Shown here in pieces: positions 1-7,410 of a stretch of 18,220 bases of DNA; positions within the stretch are counted from its first letter, which is position 1, and each line of letters begins with the position of its first letter. The translations under genes and the position numbers were made by a program. The notes beneath the pieces are model-generated. The model ran no database searches. It was given only the letters and a program-made list of their open reading frames with translations, and was not told where the DNA came from. This DNA comes from Pseudomonadota bacterium (GTDB lineage Bacteria > Pseudomonadota > Alphaproteobacteria > Acetobacterales > Acetobacteraceae), in the NCBI GenBank assembly GCA_021784255.1, contig JAJXSZ010000025.1, positions 1 through 18,220 of the forward strand. Direction: 5' to 3'.

Positions 1-144
1 GGACGGGCGCGCGAGGAGGCGCTGGCGGCGCGGCTGCTGGCGCGCGACGGGCGGCCGGTGTCCGTCGCCGGGCATCTGCGCGCCCAGGTCTGGCAGGGCG
101 AGACCAGTGTCGACCTCGCGATCGTGGATCTGGCGAATTCTTGA
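1..144 (+). CDS. recJ: RecJ single-strand DNA exonuclease, C-terminal end (5' end outside window)
   Basis: Only the last 47 residues are present, read in frame from base 1 to the TGA at 142-144. RecJ is a cytoplasmic 5'-to-3' single-strand DNA exonuclease used in recombination and mismatch repair. The visible tail has the family's closing pattern: a glycine, then a short strand with AGHLRAQVWQG, then SVDLAIVDLA, which corresponds to the small C-terminal OB-like beta domain (compare 'GxLRxNxWxGxxxVQLxIxD' in RecJ proteins). The DHH catalytic domain lies outside the window, so the call rests on this tail alone. The next gene starts 84 bases later on the same strand. Another OB-fold protein is possible but less likely. 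Confidence 0.6.
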   Translation, partial: GRAREEALAARLLARDGRPVSVAGHLRAQVWQGETSVDLAIVDLANS

Positions 145-228
145 CCATGCCGGACGCCGAAACGTAGCTTCACGGGTTCGTGACGTCGGCCGTCGGTGCG
201 CGTGCGCGGCGTGGCAGACCTGGGATCG

Positions 229-1422
229 ATGACGGACAGCGAATTGTCGGATTTCCAAGTCGAGTTCGTTCGCGACGAGGCGGCGTTTGCCGCGCTCGCG
301 ACGGCGTGGCGCGCGCTGGAGCGGCGCTGCGGGGAGGCCCTCTCCGCGCTCGGGTTCGACGAGACTTGGCGCGCCTGGACGCTGGTGGCCAGGCCGCTCG
401 GCGCGCGGCTGGCCATCGTGGTCGGGCGGCAGGACGGCGCGGTGGTGCTGATCTGGCCGCTGGTCCGGCGCGGGCGCATGGTCGAGGCGCTCGGCGGCAA
501 TCCCTCCGGCCCCAATGACATCCTGCTGGCACCGGACCCGTGCCAGGCGGCCTGGGCGGAGGCGGCCTGGCAGGCGATGCGCCGCGCGCTCGGCGGCAGT
601 TGCCTGGTGCTGCGAGGGGTGCCGGAGACGTCGCCGATCCTGCGTCTCGGCGGCCATCGCCGCCGGTTCCGCGCGCAGCACCAAGTCTGGATCATTCGCC
701 TCGCGGACTGGGGCGGCTGGGAACGCTACGAGAAACACCTGCCGCGACGCCTGCTCGCCGACCAGCGCCGGCAGTGGCGGCGGGTGGCGGAGCTGGAAGG
801 CGAGGTGCGGTTCCGCCGCGCCCGCACCCGCGACGAGGCGGCGGCGCAACTCGAGGCCTATACGGCACTGAAGCAGCACTGGCTGGCGGCGCGCGGCATC
901 TCGAACCAGCAGTTTAGCCCCGGCCCCTATCGCGATTTCGAGCAGGCCAACCGGCTGGCGCTGTTCGACGCCGGGAAGCTCCTGGTGGGGCGCCTCGGCT
1001 CCGAGGAGGCAACGCTTTCCGTGGGCTACGGGATCGTGCGCGGCGAGCGGTTCCTGTTCGAGGGTTTCGTCTATGACCAGCGCTTCGCGCGGCTGTCGCC
1101 TTCGCGGCTGCTGCTCGAGCACCTGGTGCGCTGGTGTTTCGAGCAGCGGCTGGAGGTGTTCGATTTCCTGCCTGGCGATGTCGCCTACAAGCAGCAATGG
1201 GGCGAGGCGCGGGAGGCGGTGTTCGAGCAGATCATGCCGCTCGACGCCTGGGGGCAGGCGTTGGCGATGTGGCACCATGGCGGGCTGCGGCGGCTGGCGC
1301 GGCTGGGCTGGCTGCGCGCCGCCTATCGCAGGCTGCCGCGCCGCCTGCGCCACGCGGCGCAGCGGCTGTTGCTGCCGGGCATGGACTACGCCGCGAAAGC
1401 CAAGCACGACCACCCGGCTTGA
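229..1422 (+). CDS. GNAT-family acyltransferase, CelD/BcsL-like
   Basis: The protein is 397 residues from the ATG at 229. An in-frame GTG at 196 would add 11 residues, but nothing before the ATG at 229 looks like family sequence. The C-terminal half matches the Acetyltransf_6 (CelD/BcsL, FemAB-like) fold: GYGIVRGERFLFEGFVYDQRF, then the SPSRLLLEHLVRWCF helix, then FDFLPGDVAYKQQWGE. These correspond to the acyl-CoA-binding helix and the conserved 'DFLxGDxxYKxxW' signature. The family is cytosolic and transfers acyl groups; named members are tied to cellulose or exopolysaccharide synthesis, but most have unknown substrates. No polysaccharide genes are visible nearby, so the substrate is open. 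The C-terminus after the signature is strongly basic (many Arg/Leu), possibly a nucleic-acid- or membrane-surface-binding tail. Confidence 0.8.
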   Translation: MTDSELSDFQVEFVRDEAAFAALATAWRALERRCGEALSALGFDETWRAWTLVARPLGARLAIVVGRQDGAVVLIWPLVRRGRMVEALGGNPSGPNDILLAPDPCQAAWAEAAWQAMRRALGGSCLVLRGVPETSPILRLGGHRRRFRAQHQVWIIRLADWGGWERYEKHLPRRLLADQRRQWRRVAELEGEVRFRRARTRDEAAAQLEAYTALKQHWLAARGISNQQFSPGPYRDFEQANRLALFDAGKLLVGRLGSEEATLSVGYGIVRGERFLFEGFVYDQRFARLSPSRLLLEHLVRWCFEQRLEVFDFLPGDVAYKQQWGEAREAVFEQIMPLDAWGQALAMWHHGGLRRLARLGWLRAAYRRLPRRLRHAAQRLLLPGMDYAAKAKHDHPA

Positions 1423-1447
1423 CCCGGCGGGGCGCCTCGGCGAGAAG
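1419..1447 (+). promoter_or_regulatory. Possible promoter of the tRNA-Glu gene
   Basis: TTGACC at 1419-1424 is a good -35 element and includes the TGA stop of the preceding gene. At the usual 17-base spacing lies GAGAAG (1442-1447), a poor -10. The spacing to the mature tRNA start at 1460 (12 bases after the -10) fits a short 5' leader. The weak -10 is the main reason for doubt, and the tRNA could instead be read through from upstream. Confidence 0.3.
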
Positions 1448-1459
1448 GCAGCAGCCGCG

Positions 1460-1535
1460 GTCCCGTTCGTCTAGAGGCCCAGGACACCGCCCTTTCACGG
1501 CGGTAACAGGGGTTCGAATCCCCTACGGGACGCCA
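1460..1535 (+). tRNA. tRNA-Glu (anticodon UUC)
   Basis: A complete 76-base cloverleaf is visible. The acceptor stem pairs GTCCCGT (1460-1466) with ACGGGAC (1525-1531), with G1532 as discriminator and CCA encoded at 1533-1535. The anticodon stem CCGCC (1487-1491) pairs with GGCGG (1499-1503) around a seven-base loop whose central triplet TTC (1494-1496) reads glutamate codons GAA/GAG. The T arm has GGGG-TTCGAAT-CCCC. The D-arm region matches the usual alphaproteobacterial tRNA-Glu. The gene lies 37 bases after the GNAT gene and is followed by lower-GC DNA. Confidence 0.97.
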
Positions 1536-2048
1536 CGTGCTTTCAACAAGTTATGAAGCAAATGGGCGGGGGGCGGGCGCTGTCCGGCATATTTACGCCG
1601 TCGGCGCGACCGAACGACAGCGAAGGACATCGCGCGATGCTGCCATCGTTGGGGCTGGCGCCATTCTCCTGTGCGCTCGCGACACCCGGTGCCGGCATCC
1701 ACGCAAGCCAGCAAACCATCGAGCTTGGTCAGATCGTTCAGATCATAAGGTGGGGCGCCACCATCCAGGGCGCGGTGATGACGATCCTCTTCGCCGCGCT
1801 GACGGTGATCGTTTTCAACCTCCACACCATCAGGATGCGCCTCGCCGGTTCGAGCGCTGCCAGCTCCACATCCCCCGCGCGAGGCTGCGGCGACTGATCC
1901 AGCGCAACTTTTCTCCGCTCCTCACAGCGCCATACCTCCTGCCACGTCCCGATCCCGCACGAGGCCGAGCGCGACAAGCCACAGAGCGTCGCTGAGCCCA
2001 GCTTCCGCCGCCTCAAGGCGTTCGGTGGCCGCGATCCGGGCGGCGAAC
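1536..2048. other. Lower-GC intergenic stretch after tRNA-Glu
   Basis: About 510 bases separate the tRNA from the convergent oxidoreductase stop. By hand count bases 1681-1860 are about 62% GC, against over 75% in typical coding lines nearby. The codon bias seen elsewhere is absent, and open frames on both strands look like noise except for a doubtful membrane ORF at 1637-1897. I found no second copy of the tRNA 3' end, no integrase fragment and no terminator with a T run. A four-base-pair hairpin at 2009-2020 lies downstream of the minus-strand operon but lacks a T tract. This may be a decayed insertion or ordinary spacer. Confidence 0.5.
1637..1897 (+). CDS. Doubtful small protein with one membrane segment
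   Basis: An 86-residue frame from the ATG at 1637 is preceded by AGGA (1624-1627) at a nine-base spacing. The same frame is open from an ATG at 1553, giving 114 residues, but that start has no good ribosome site. The translation has a hydrophobic stretch, GAVMTILFAALTVIVF, at about residues 45-60, followed by the basic HTIRMRL, which would suit a single membrane anchor with the basic end in the cytoplasm. The last 20 residues are Ser/Ala/Gly-rich and look non-coding. I do not recognise a family, and codon use does not match the neighbours. It may be a real small membrane protein, a remnant of a longer gene, or chance. Confidence 0.22.
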   Translation: MLPSLGLAPFSCALATPGAGIHASQQTIELGQIVQIIRWGATIQGAVMTILFAALTVIVFNLHTIRMRLAGSSAASSTSPARGCGD

Positions 2049-3371
2049 TTACGCGCGCCGTTCGAAACGGTCCCGGAATTGGAACCAGGTGCCGACCGCC
2101 GGCATGAACCAGGGCGTGCCGTCGTAGAGCGCGTGACCCGGCGGCGGGCCGCCATCATAGGCGCACACGGGCTCGGCGGTGTGGGCGAGGATCTTCTCGG
2201 CGAGCGCGTGGCCGAGATAGGTCATCATCACCACGCCACTCCCGTTGCACCCGGCCACGAAAAAGCGCCCCTCGCCGCCGCCGATATGCGGCAGATGGTC
2301 GAACGTCATCGCCACCTGGCCGCCCCAGCTATGGGTGATGCGCCGCCCGGCGAGCTGGGGGAAACGCGCGATCATGCCACGATGGAGCAGCTCCGCCGTG
2401 TGCCGTTCGCTGGCCGGGAAGAACGTGGCGCGGCTGCCGAACAGCAGGCGCCTGCCGTCGGGCGAGAGCCGGTAATGGCTGATGACGCGGCAGGTCTCGG
2501 AAATCGCGCGGTCGGTGGGCAGCAGCGAGCGCGCGAGGTCTTCCGGCAATTCCTCCGTCGCGATCATATGCGTCGCAACCGGAATGATCCCGCGACGCAG
2601 ATCGGTCGCGACATCACGCGAATAGGTGCCGCTATAGGCGTTGGTGGCGAAGACGACCCGGTCCGAAACAAGGTTGGTGCGCGACGTTTCGATCACGTAG
2701 CGGCCGGCCGAGCGGCGGACCTGGCGAACCGGCGTCTCGCCATGGCAGCGCGCGCCCGCGCGGCGCGCGGCGGCGAGCAGCCCGCCGTAATATTCCGCTG
2801 GCTGCAGATGCCCCGCGCGGCCGATCGAGATGCCGCCATGGTAGAAGTCGCTGCCGATCTCACGGCGGCATTCCTCGCGCGAGAGGATGCGCACGTCGGC
2901 ACTGGCGTAACGGTTGAGGTCCTCCGCCCGGCTTCGCCAGCCCTCGGCGTGCTGCGGCGCCCAGAGCCCGTTGATCCGCCCGGTACGATGATAGCCGCAG
3001 CGGATCTGATGGCGGCCCAGCAGTTCCTCGAACAGGCCGAAGCCGGTGGCGGCATCGCGCAGCAGCGCGGCCTTGCGCGCCTCGGGCAGGGGCCTGCGCG
3101 TCGGTGACTTGCCGACATTGACGCCACCCGAGACCTGGCCGCCCGAACGCGTGCTGGCGCCGAACCCCAGCGCCGCGGCGTCCAGCACCAGGACATCCTC
3201 GCCCGCCTCGGCGAGGCGCAGCGCGCAGGCGATACCCGCATAGCCCGCGCCGACGACGAGCGTGCCCACCTGGCGCGGCAGCTCCGCCGGTGGATCGGCC
3301 GGTGGGGCGAAGCCCTCCCACCACCACGGCACGGGCGAGAAATCGTTCGCAAAGATCGAGGCAGCGGCCAT
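2049..3371 (-). CDS. FAD-dependent oxidoreductase, DAO family (PuuB/OrdL-like)
   Basis: The 440-residue protein belongs to the D-amino-acid-oxidase-like flavoproteins, in the group of gamma-glutamylputrescine oxidase and sarcosine-oxidase-like enzymes. These oxidise a C-N bond of an amine or amino acid with FAD. The dinucleotide-binding motif GAGYAG is at residues 41-46 with the ribose-binding acid at D64, followed by GASTRSGGQVSGG (71-83), the usual 'SGxNGG' region. Further landmarks are IGSDFYHGG, a WGG about 100 residues from the end, and a C-terminal PWFMPAVGTWFQFRD. There is no signal peptide, so it is cytoplasmic. The start ATG at 3371 has GAGG just upstream. It is the last gene of the operon, 13 bases after hyuB. 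Its substrate is unknown, and it is a clear relative of the product at 14528-15805. Confidence 0.88.
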   Translation of the reverse strand: MAAASIFANDFSPVPWWWEGFAPPADPPAELPRQVGTLVVGAGYAGIACALRLAEAGEDVLVLDAAALGFGASTRSGGQVSGGVNVGKSPTRRPLPEARKAALLRDAATGFGLFEELLGRHQIRCGYHRTGRINGLWAPQHAEGWRSRAEDLNRYASADVRILSREECRREIGSDFYHGGISIGRAGHLQPAEYYGGLLAAARRAGARCHGETPVRQVRRSAGRYVIETSRTNLVSDRVVFATNAYSGTYSRDVATDLRRGIIPVATHMIATEELPEDLARSLLPTDRAISETCRVISHYRLSPDGRRLLFGSRATFFPASERHTAELLHRGMIARFPQLAGRRITHSWGGQVAMTFDHLPHIGGGEGRFFVAGCNGSGVVMMTYLGHALAEKILAHTAEPVCAYDGGPPPGHALYDGTPWFMPAVGTWFQFRDRFERRA

Positions 3372-3384
3372 GGTTTTGAGCCTC

Positions 3385-5364
3385 TTACGGCAGGGTTGGA
3401 AGGGCGGTCGCGCGGCGCGTCCAGAGCGCGAAGGCCTCGCGGATCACATCGCTCGCCTCGCGCTCGGGCGGCGCATCGCGGACGGCGTCAAACAGCATCG
3501 TTTTGACAAAGGAACGACGACTCGGTGGGATGTCGGCAAGCAGCTCGTGCATCGCGCCGTAAGCGGCCGCATTCCAACGCCGCTCGTGCGCGACCCGCGC
3601 GCGCCCGGGGGCAAAGCCGGTGCGCTCGGGCCGCGCCGCGCGCAGCCGCGCCGTCGCCTCGGTGTCGATCGCGCCGTCCGCGATCGCCACGCCGTAATCC
3701 CGCCGCGCGGCTGCGGCACTGACCAGCCCCGCGCGGACGTCGCGCAGCACCGCCTCGGGCGCGCGGCAGAAAGGGTCGCCGCGCCCGCCGCCGCCTGGCG
3801 AGATCACACGCAGGACGTCGCCGGGCGCCAGGCGCAGCGCGTCCGTGTTGCGCAGGTCGCGCTCGCCGGCGGCGCCGGGATTGAGCGTGAAGCTGCCGGC
3901 GCTGCCGGGATCGCCGCCGAGTACGCCCCAGGGCTGGAAGACGCTGCGGTCACGGTTGCGCGCGGTGACGAAGGCATCCGGCGCCGTGGCGCAGAACTCC
4001 AGCACCTGGGCCATGCCGCCGCGATGGGCGCCGGGGCCGCCCGTGTCCGGCATCAGCCCGTAGCGCAGGATCCGCACCGGCGCCTCGGATTCCGTGATCT
4101 CGACGGGACTGTTCTTGAGATAGGCGGAATCCGCGCCGGCGCCGTCCGTGCCGTCGCGATGCGGCATCCCGCCGCCGCCGCCGACGATGGGGGCGACGGC
4201 GGTGATGGTACGCCGCCCGGTGCGCGGATGCTCGGCGGCGACGTTGATGATCGAGGTGGCGCCGGCCGGCGCTGCCGGCAACCGCTCGGGCGCCGCGGCG
4301 GCGAAGGCGCCGAAGATGAGGCTGCGCAGCCGCCCGCAGGTCAGGCTGCGCATGCCCACCGCCGCGGGGAAGCTCGGGTTCAGCACGCTGCCGGGCGGCG
4401 CGATGCAGGTAAAGGGCCGGATCGTTCCGAAGTTCAGCGTGATGCCCGGATGCAGCGCCGAGAGCACGTAATAGACACCCACCAGCATCAACGAGTGGCG
4501 CGGATGCCCGCCCGTCGGCACATTGAGCGAGGCCAACGTCTGCGGATCCGAGCCGGTGAAGTCGAGCTCGGCGGCGTCGCCCGCGATGCGCAAATTGAGG
4601 CAGAGGCGCAGCGGATTGCCGCCAGCCGCATCCTCGTCGCAATATTCGGTGAAGCGGTATTCGCCGTCCGGCAGGTCCGCGAGCACGGCGCGCGCCTGAC
4701 CCTCGGCGTAGTCGAGCAGGTCGGCGAGCCCGTCGCGGACGGTGCGCACCCCGAAGCGGCGCACGAGTTCGAGGATGCGCCGCTCGCCGGTGTTCACGGC
4801 GGCGACCTGGGCCTTGAGGTCGCCCCAATTCTGTTCCGGAACCCGCACGTTCGCCAGCAGCACGCGCAGTAAGACCTCGTCGAGCACGCCTTCGCTGTAG
4901 AGCTTCGCGGGCGGGATGCGGATGCCTTCCTGGTGCACGTCCGTCAGCGTGCGCGAGAGGCTCGCGGGGACCGCGCCGCCGACATCGACGTTGTGGATGT
5001 GCCCGCCGGCGAAGGCGATGATCTCGCCGTCGTGGAAAACGGGTTTCCACATCACGATGTCGGGCGAATGGGTGGCGAGGAAGCCGGAATACGGGTCGTT
5101 GGTGATGGCGATGTCGCCGGGCCGGTAGCCCCCGGGCACAAGCGCGATCGCCGCCTCGTAATCGAGCGCCGGATACCACGTCGCGCCCAGATCGATCGGT
5201 ACGGCGCAGGGCTTGCCGTGCGCATCTAGCAGCTGGATGGTGAAATCCTCCGTCTCCTTGACGAAGGTGGAATGGGCGGTCCGGTAGAGCGTGGTCGCCA
5301 TGCTCTCCGCCGCGGCGCGGACGTGGTTGCGCAGCACCTGCAGGGTGATGGGATCGGTGCGCAT
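3385..5364 (-). CDS. hyuB: HyuB-type hydantoinase/oxoprolinase B subunit
   Basis: This 659-residue protein is the large partner of the HyuA/HyuB enzymes: ATP-dependent N-methylhydantoinases, 5-oxoprolinase and acetone or acetophenone carboxylases. The start is DPITLQVLRNHV (residues 4-15), followed by HSTFVKETEDF (31-41), NDPYSGFLATHSPD (89-102), GGHIHNVDVGG (120-130), the glycine run before GGMPHRDGTDG around 395-408, and PGGGGRGDP (523-531). A family tail, YGVAIADGAID, lies at 557-567. About 80 further residues follow, longer than many HyuB proteins, with an Arg/Ala-rich link and a helical end. The ATG overlaps the hyuA stop by one base (TGATG), so the two are probably translationally coupled in equal amounts. 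The substrate class cannot be decided from the sequence. Confidence 0.9.
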   Translation of the reverse strand: MRTDPITLQVLRNHVRAAAESMATTLYRTAHSTFVKETEDFTIQLLDAHGKPCAVPIDLGATWYPALDYEAAIALVPGGYRPGDIAITNDPYSGFLATHSPDIVMWKPVFHDGEIIAFAGGHIHNVDVGGAVPASLSRTLTDVHQEGIRIPPAKLYSEGVLDEVLLRVLLANVRVPEQNWGDLKAQVAAVNTGERRILELVRRFGVRTVRDGLADLLDYAEGQARAVLADLPDGEYRFTEYCDEDAAGGNPLRLCLNLRIAGDAAELDFTGSDPQTLASLNVPTGGHPRHSLMLVGVYYVLSALHPGITLNFGTIRPFTCIAPPGSVLNPSFPAAVGMRSLTCGRLRSLIFGAFAAAAPERLPAAPAGATSIINVAAEHPRTGRRTITAVAPIVGGGGGMPHRDGTDGAGADSAYLKNSPVEITESEAPVRILRYGLMPDTGGPGAHRGGMAQVLEFCATAPDAFVTARNRDRSVFQPWGVLGGDPGSAGSFTLNPGAAGERDLRNTDALRLAPGDVLRVISPGGGGRGDPFCRAPEAVLRDVRAGLVSAAAARRDYGVAIADGAIDTEATARLRAARPERTGFAPGRARVAHERRWNAAAYGAMHELLADIPPSRRSFVKTMLFDAVRDAPPEREASDVIREAFALWTRRATALPTLP

Positions 5365-7385
5365 CAGGGCCGCTCCAGGTCGATGTTGCCGAGCTCGTCG
5401 ATCGTCGCCTGCCAGCCGGGCGGCACCAGCACCGTGCAATCCGGCTGCACCACGATGGCGGGGCCCGCGAAATGCGCGCCGGGGTCGAGATCCGCGCGCG
5501 CGAGCAGCAGCGCCTGGCGCGTCTGCCCGCCGAGGCGGACCGGCGTCTCGCCCAGTGCCGCCGGTGCATGCGGGCGGCCGGCACGGCGCGGCAGGGTGAG
5601 CGCCGGCGCCGGGCGCGTGGCGGAAACGCGCAGGCTCACCACCTGCAACGCGGCGCCGGGCTCGGCGTGGCCGAACTGGCGCTCGTGCTCGGCGTGGAAG
5701 GCCGCCGCGAGCGCCGCGAGATCCGTCGCCGCGTCGAACGGCACGCTGATCTCGAAGGACTGACCACGATAGCGCAGGTCGGCGGCACGGCGGATCTCGG
5801 TGTCGCCCGGCCCGGCCATCGCCGCGACGCTGTCCGCGGCTTCGGCACTGAGCAGATCGAGCGTCGCCAGCATCGCCGGCCAGGACGCTGGCTCCAGCGG
5901 CAGCAGCACCGTGCGCATGGCGTCGCGGCGGATCGCGGCGGTGAGCGCGCCGAGCGCGCAGAGCGTTCCGGGCAAGGCGGGGACCAGAACGCGGCGCATG
6001 CCCGCGGTTTGCGCCAGCAGGGCGCCGAGCATCGGGCCGGCGCCGCCGAAGGGAATCAAAGTCAGTTCGCTGGCGTGCGCGCCGGCACGCGCGAGCAGTT
6101 GCTCGATCGGGATCAGCATGCCGCTGATCGCGACATCGAGCACGCCCTCGGCGAGCGCCGGCAGACTCAGGCCGAGGCGTTCGGCGATCGGGCGTGCGGC
6201 CCGCTCGGCCGCCGCCGCCTGCGGGACGATGGCGCCGAAGCCCAGCTTGCCGTGACCGAGAATACCGCAGAGCAGCGCCGCGTCGGTGACCGTGAAAGCC
6301 TCGCCGCCGCGCCCGAAGCAGGCGGGACCGGGTGTCGAGCCCGCGCTGTGCGGCCCGACCTGCAGCACGCCCTGGCCGTCGATCCAGGCGATCGAGCCGC
6401 CGCCCTGGCCCGAGGAGGCGACGGCGAGCGTGGTGATGGCCAGCGGATAGAGCCCGATCTCGATCCCGGCCGAGTAGGAGGGCGCGCCGTCGTGGAGCAG
6501 CGCGACGTCGGCACTCGTGCCGCCCATATCGAGGGTGAGCGCGGCGCGCACGCCGGCGGCGCGCGCGACGACGCCGGCGCCGACGACGCCCGAGGCGGTG
6601 CCGGAGAGCAGCATGCCGACGCAATCGCGCCTGCCCTGCGCGGCGCTCATGGTGCCGCCCGCGGAGGTGGTAAGCAGCAGGGGCGCCGCGATGCCGGCGT
6701 GCTCCAGTTCGACTTCGACACGTTCCAGATAGGCAGCGATACGCGGATGGACATAGGCGTTGAGCACCGCCGTGCTGGTGCGCTCGTATTCGCGGATCGC
6801 CGGCCAGACCGCGCTGGCGCAGAACACGGCAAGCGCCGGCTCGAGCGAAGCGATCATCGCCGCGACCTCGCGTTCGTGCGCCGGGTTGCGCCAGGCGTGC
6901 AGGAAGGAAACGACGACGCCGACGCAGCCGGCCGCGCGCGCCGCGGCGACGGCCTCGGCGACATTGGCGAGTTGCGGCGCCAGGAGCGTTTCGCCCTCCG
7001 CGGACATGCGCTCGCGCACGCCGAAGACGTGCTCGCGCGGCACCAGCGGCGGCGGTCGCTCGCAGAACAGGCTGTAGGGATTGGGCATCCGCAGGCGCGC
7101 GAGCTCCAGGATGTCGGTGAAGCCGGCGGTGGTGAACAGCGCGATGGTCGCGCCGCGGCGCTGGATGACGGTGTTGACACCGACCGTGGTGCCATGAACG
7201 AAGCGGGTGACGGCGGCGCCATCCAGCCCCTCGCCGGCGAGCCGGCGCAGCCCCTCGCCCACGTCCTTGCCGGGGTCGTCCGGCGTGGTCAGCACCTTGA
7301 GCGCAAGCAGCCGGCCGCTGGCGGAGTCCCGCGCCACGAAATCCGCGAAGGTGCCGCCGATATCCGCTCCGATCATCCAGGTCAT
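5364..7385 (-). CDS. hyuA: HyuA-type hydantoinase/oxoprolinase A subunit
   Basis: The 673-residue protein is the ATP-binding (ASKHA-fold) subunit that phosphorylates or activates the substrate for HyuB. Motifs in order: GADIGGTFADF (6-16, the phosphate-1 loop), VHGTTVGVNTVIQRRGA (63-79), the hallmark DMGGTSADV (286-294), GQGGGSIAWID (326-336), VGPHSAGSTPGPACFGRGG (343-361), TVTDA (365-369) and a FGGAGPML segment near residue 450. The usual 'GGAGPLHA' has become GGAGPMLGA, and the usual 'SGPAAG' is SGTASG (261-266); both are mild departures. The ATG at 7385 has AAGGG upstream. It follows the ABC ATPase gene by 25 bases and is coupled to hyuB. Candidate reactions are opening of a hydantoin, N-methylhydantoin or 5-oxoproline ring at the cost of ATP. 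No cyclase or carbamoylase is visible in the window. Confidence 0.9.
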   Translation of the reverse strand: MTWMIGADIGGTFADFVARDSASGRLLALKVLTTPDDPGKDVGEGLRRLAGEGLDGAAVTRFVHGTTVGVNTVIQRRGATIALFTTAGFTDILELARLRMPNPYSLFCERPPPLVPREHVFGVRERMSAEGETLLAPQLANVAEAVAAARAAGCVGVVVSFLHAWRNPAHEREVAAMIASLEPALAVFCASAVWPAIREYERTSTAVLNAYVHPRIAAYLERVEVELEHAGIAAPLLLTTSAGGTMSAAQGRRDCVGMLLSGTASGVVGAGVVARAAGVRAALTLDMGGTSADVALLHDGAPSYSAGIEIGLYPLAITTLAVASSGQGGGSIAWIDGQGVLQVGPHSAGSTPGPACFGRGGEAFTVTDAALLCGILGHGKLGFGAIVPQAAAAERAARPIAERLGLSLPALAEGVLDVAISGMLIPIEQLLARAGAHASELTLIPFGGAGPMLGALLAQTAGMRRVLVPALPGTLCALGALTAAIRRDAMRTVLLPLEPASWPAMLATLDLLSAEAADSVAAMAGPGDTEIRRAADLRYRGQSFEISVPFDAATDLAALAAAFHAEHERQFGHAEPGAALQVVSLRVSATRPAPALTLPRRAGRPHAPAALGETPVRLGGQTRQALLLARADLDPGAHFAGPAIVVQPDCTVLVPPGWQATIDELGNIDLERP

Positions 7386-7410
7386 GCGAAACCCTTGCGT
7401 CTTGGCAACG

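Noticed and set aside
1845..1860. GGTTCGAGC resembling the T arm of tRNA-Glu, considered as an att-site repeat.
   Set aside because: Only a handful of bases match and the acceptor end is missing, so it is not a credible copy of the tRNA 3' end.
3262..4872. 536-codon plus-strand open frame opposite hyuB.
   Set aside because: Composition is typical of antisense frames (His, Arg, Ala rich), with no motifs, and it opposes a well-supported gene.
5365..6624. The hyuB frame stays open for 420 more codons upstream, suggesting a much longer protein.
   Set aside because: That part is an arginine-rich shadow of hyuA in another frame. The hyuB ATG at 5364 has a ribosome site, matches the family start and overlaps the hyuA stop as expected.
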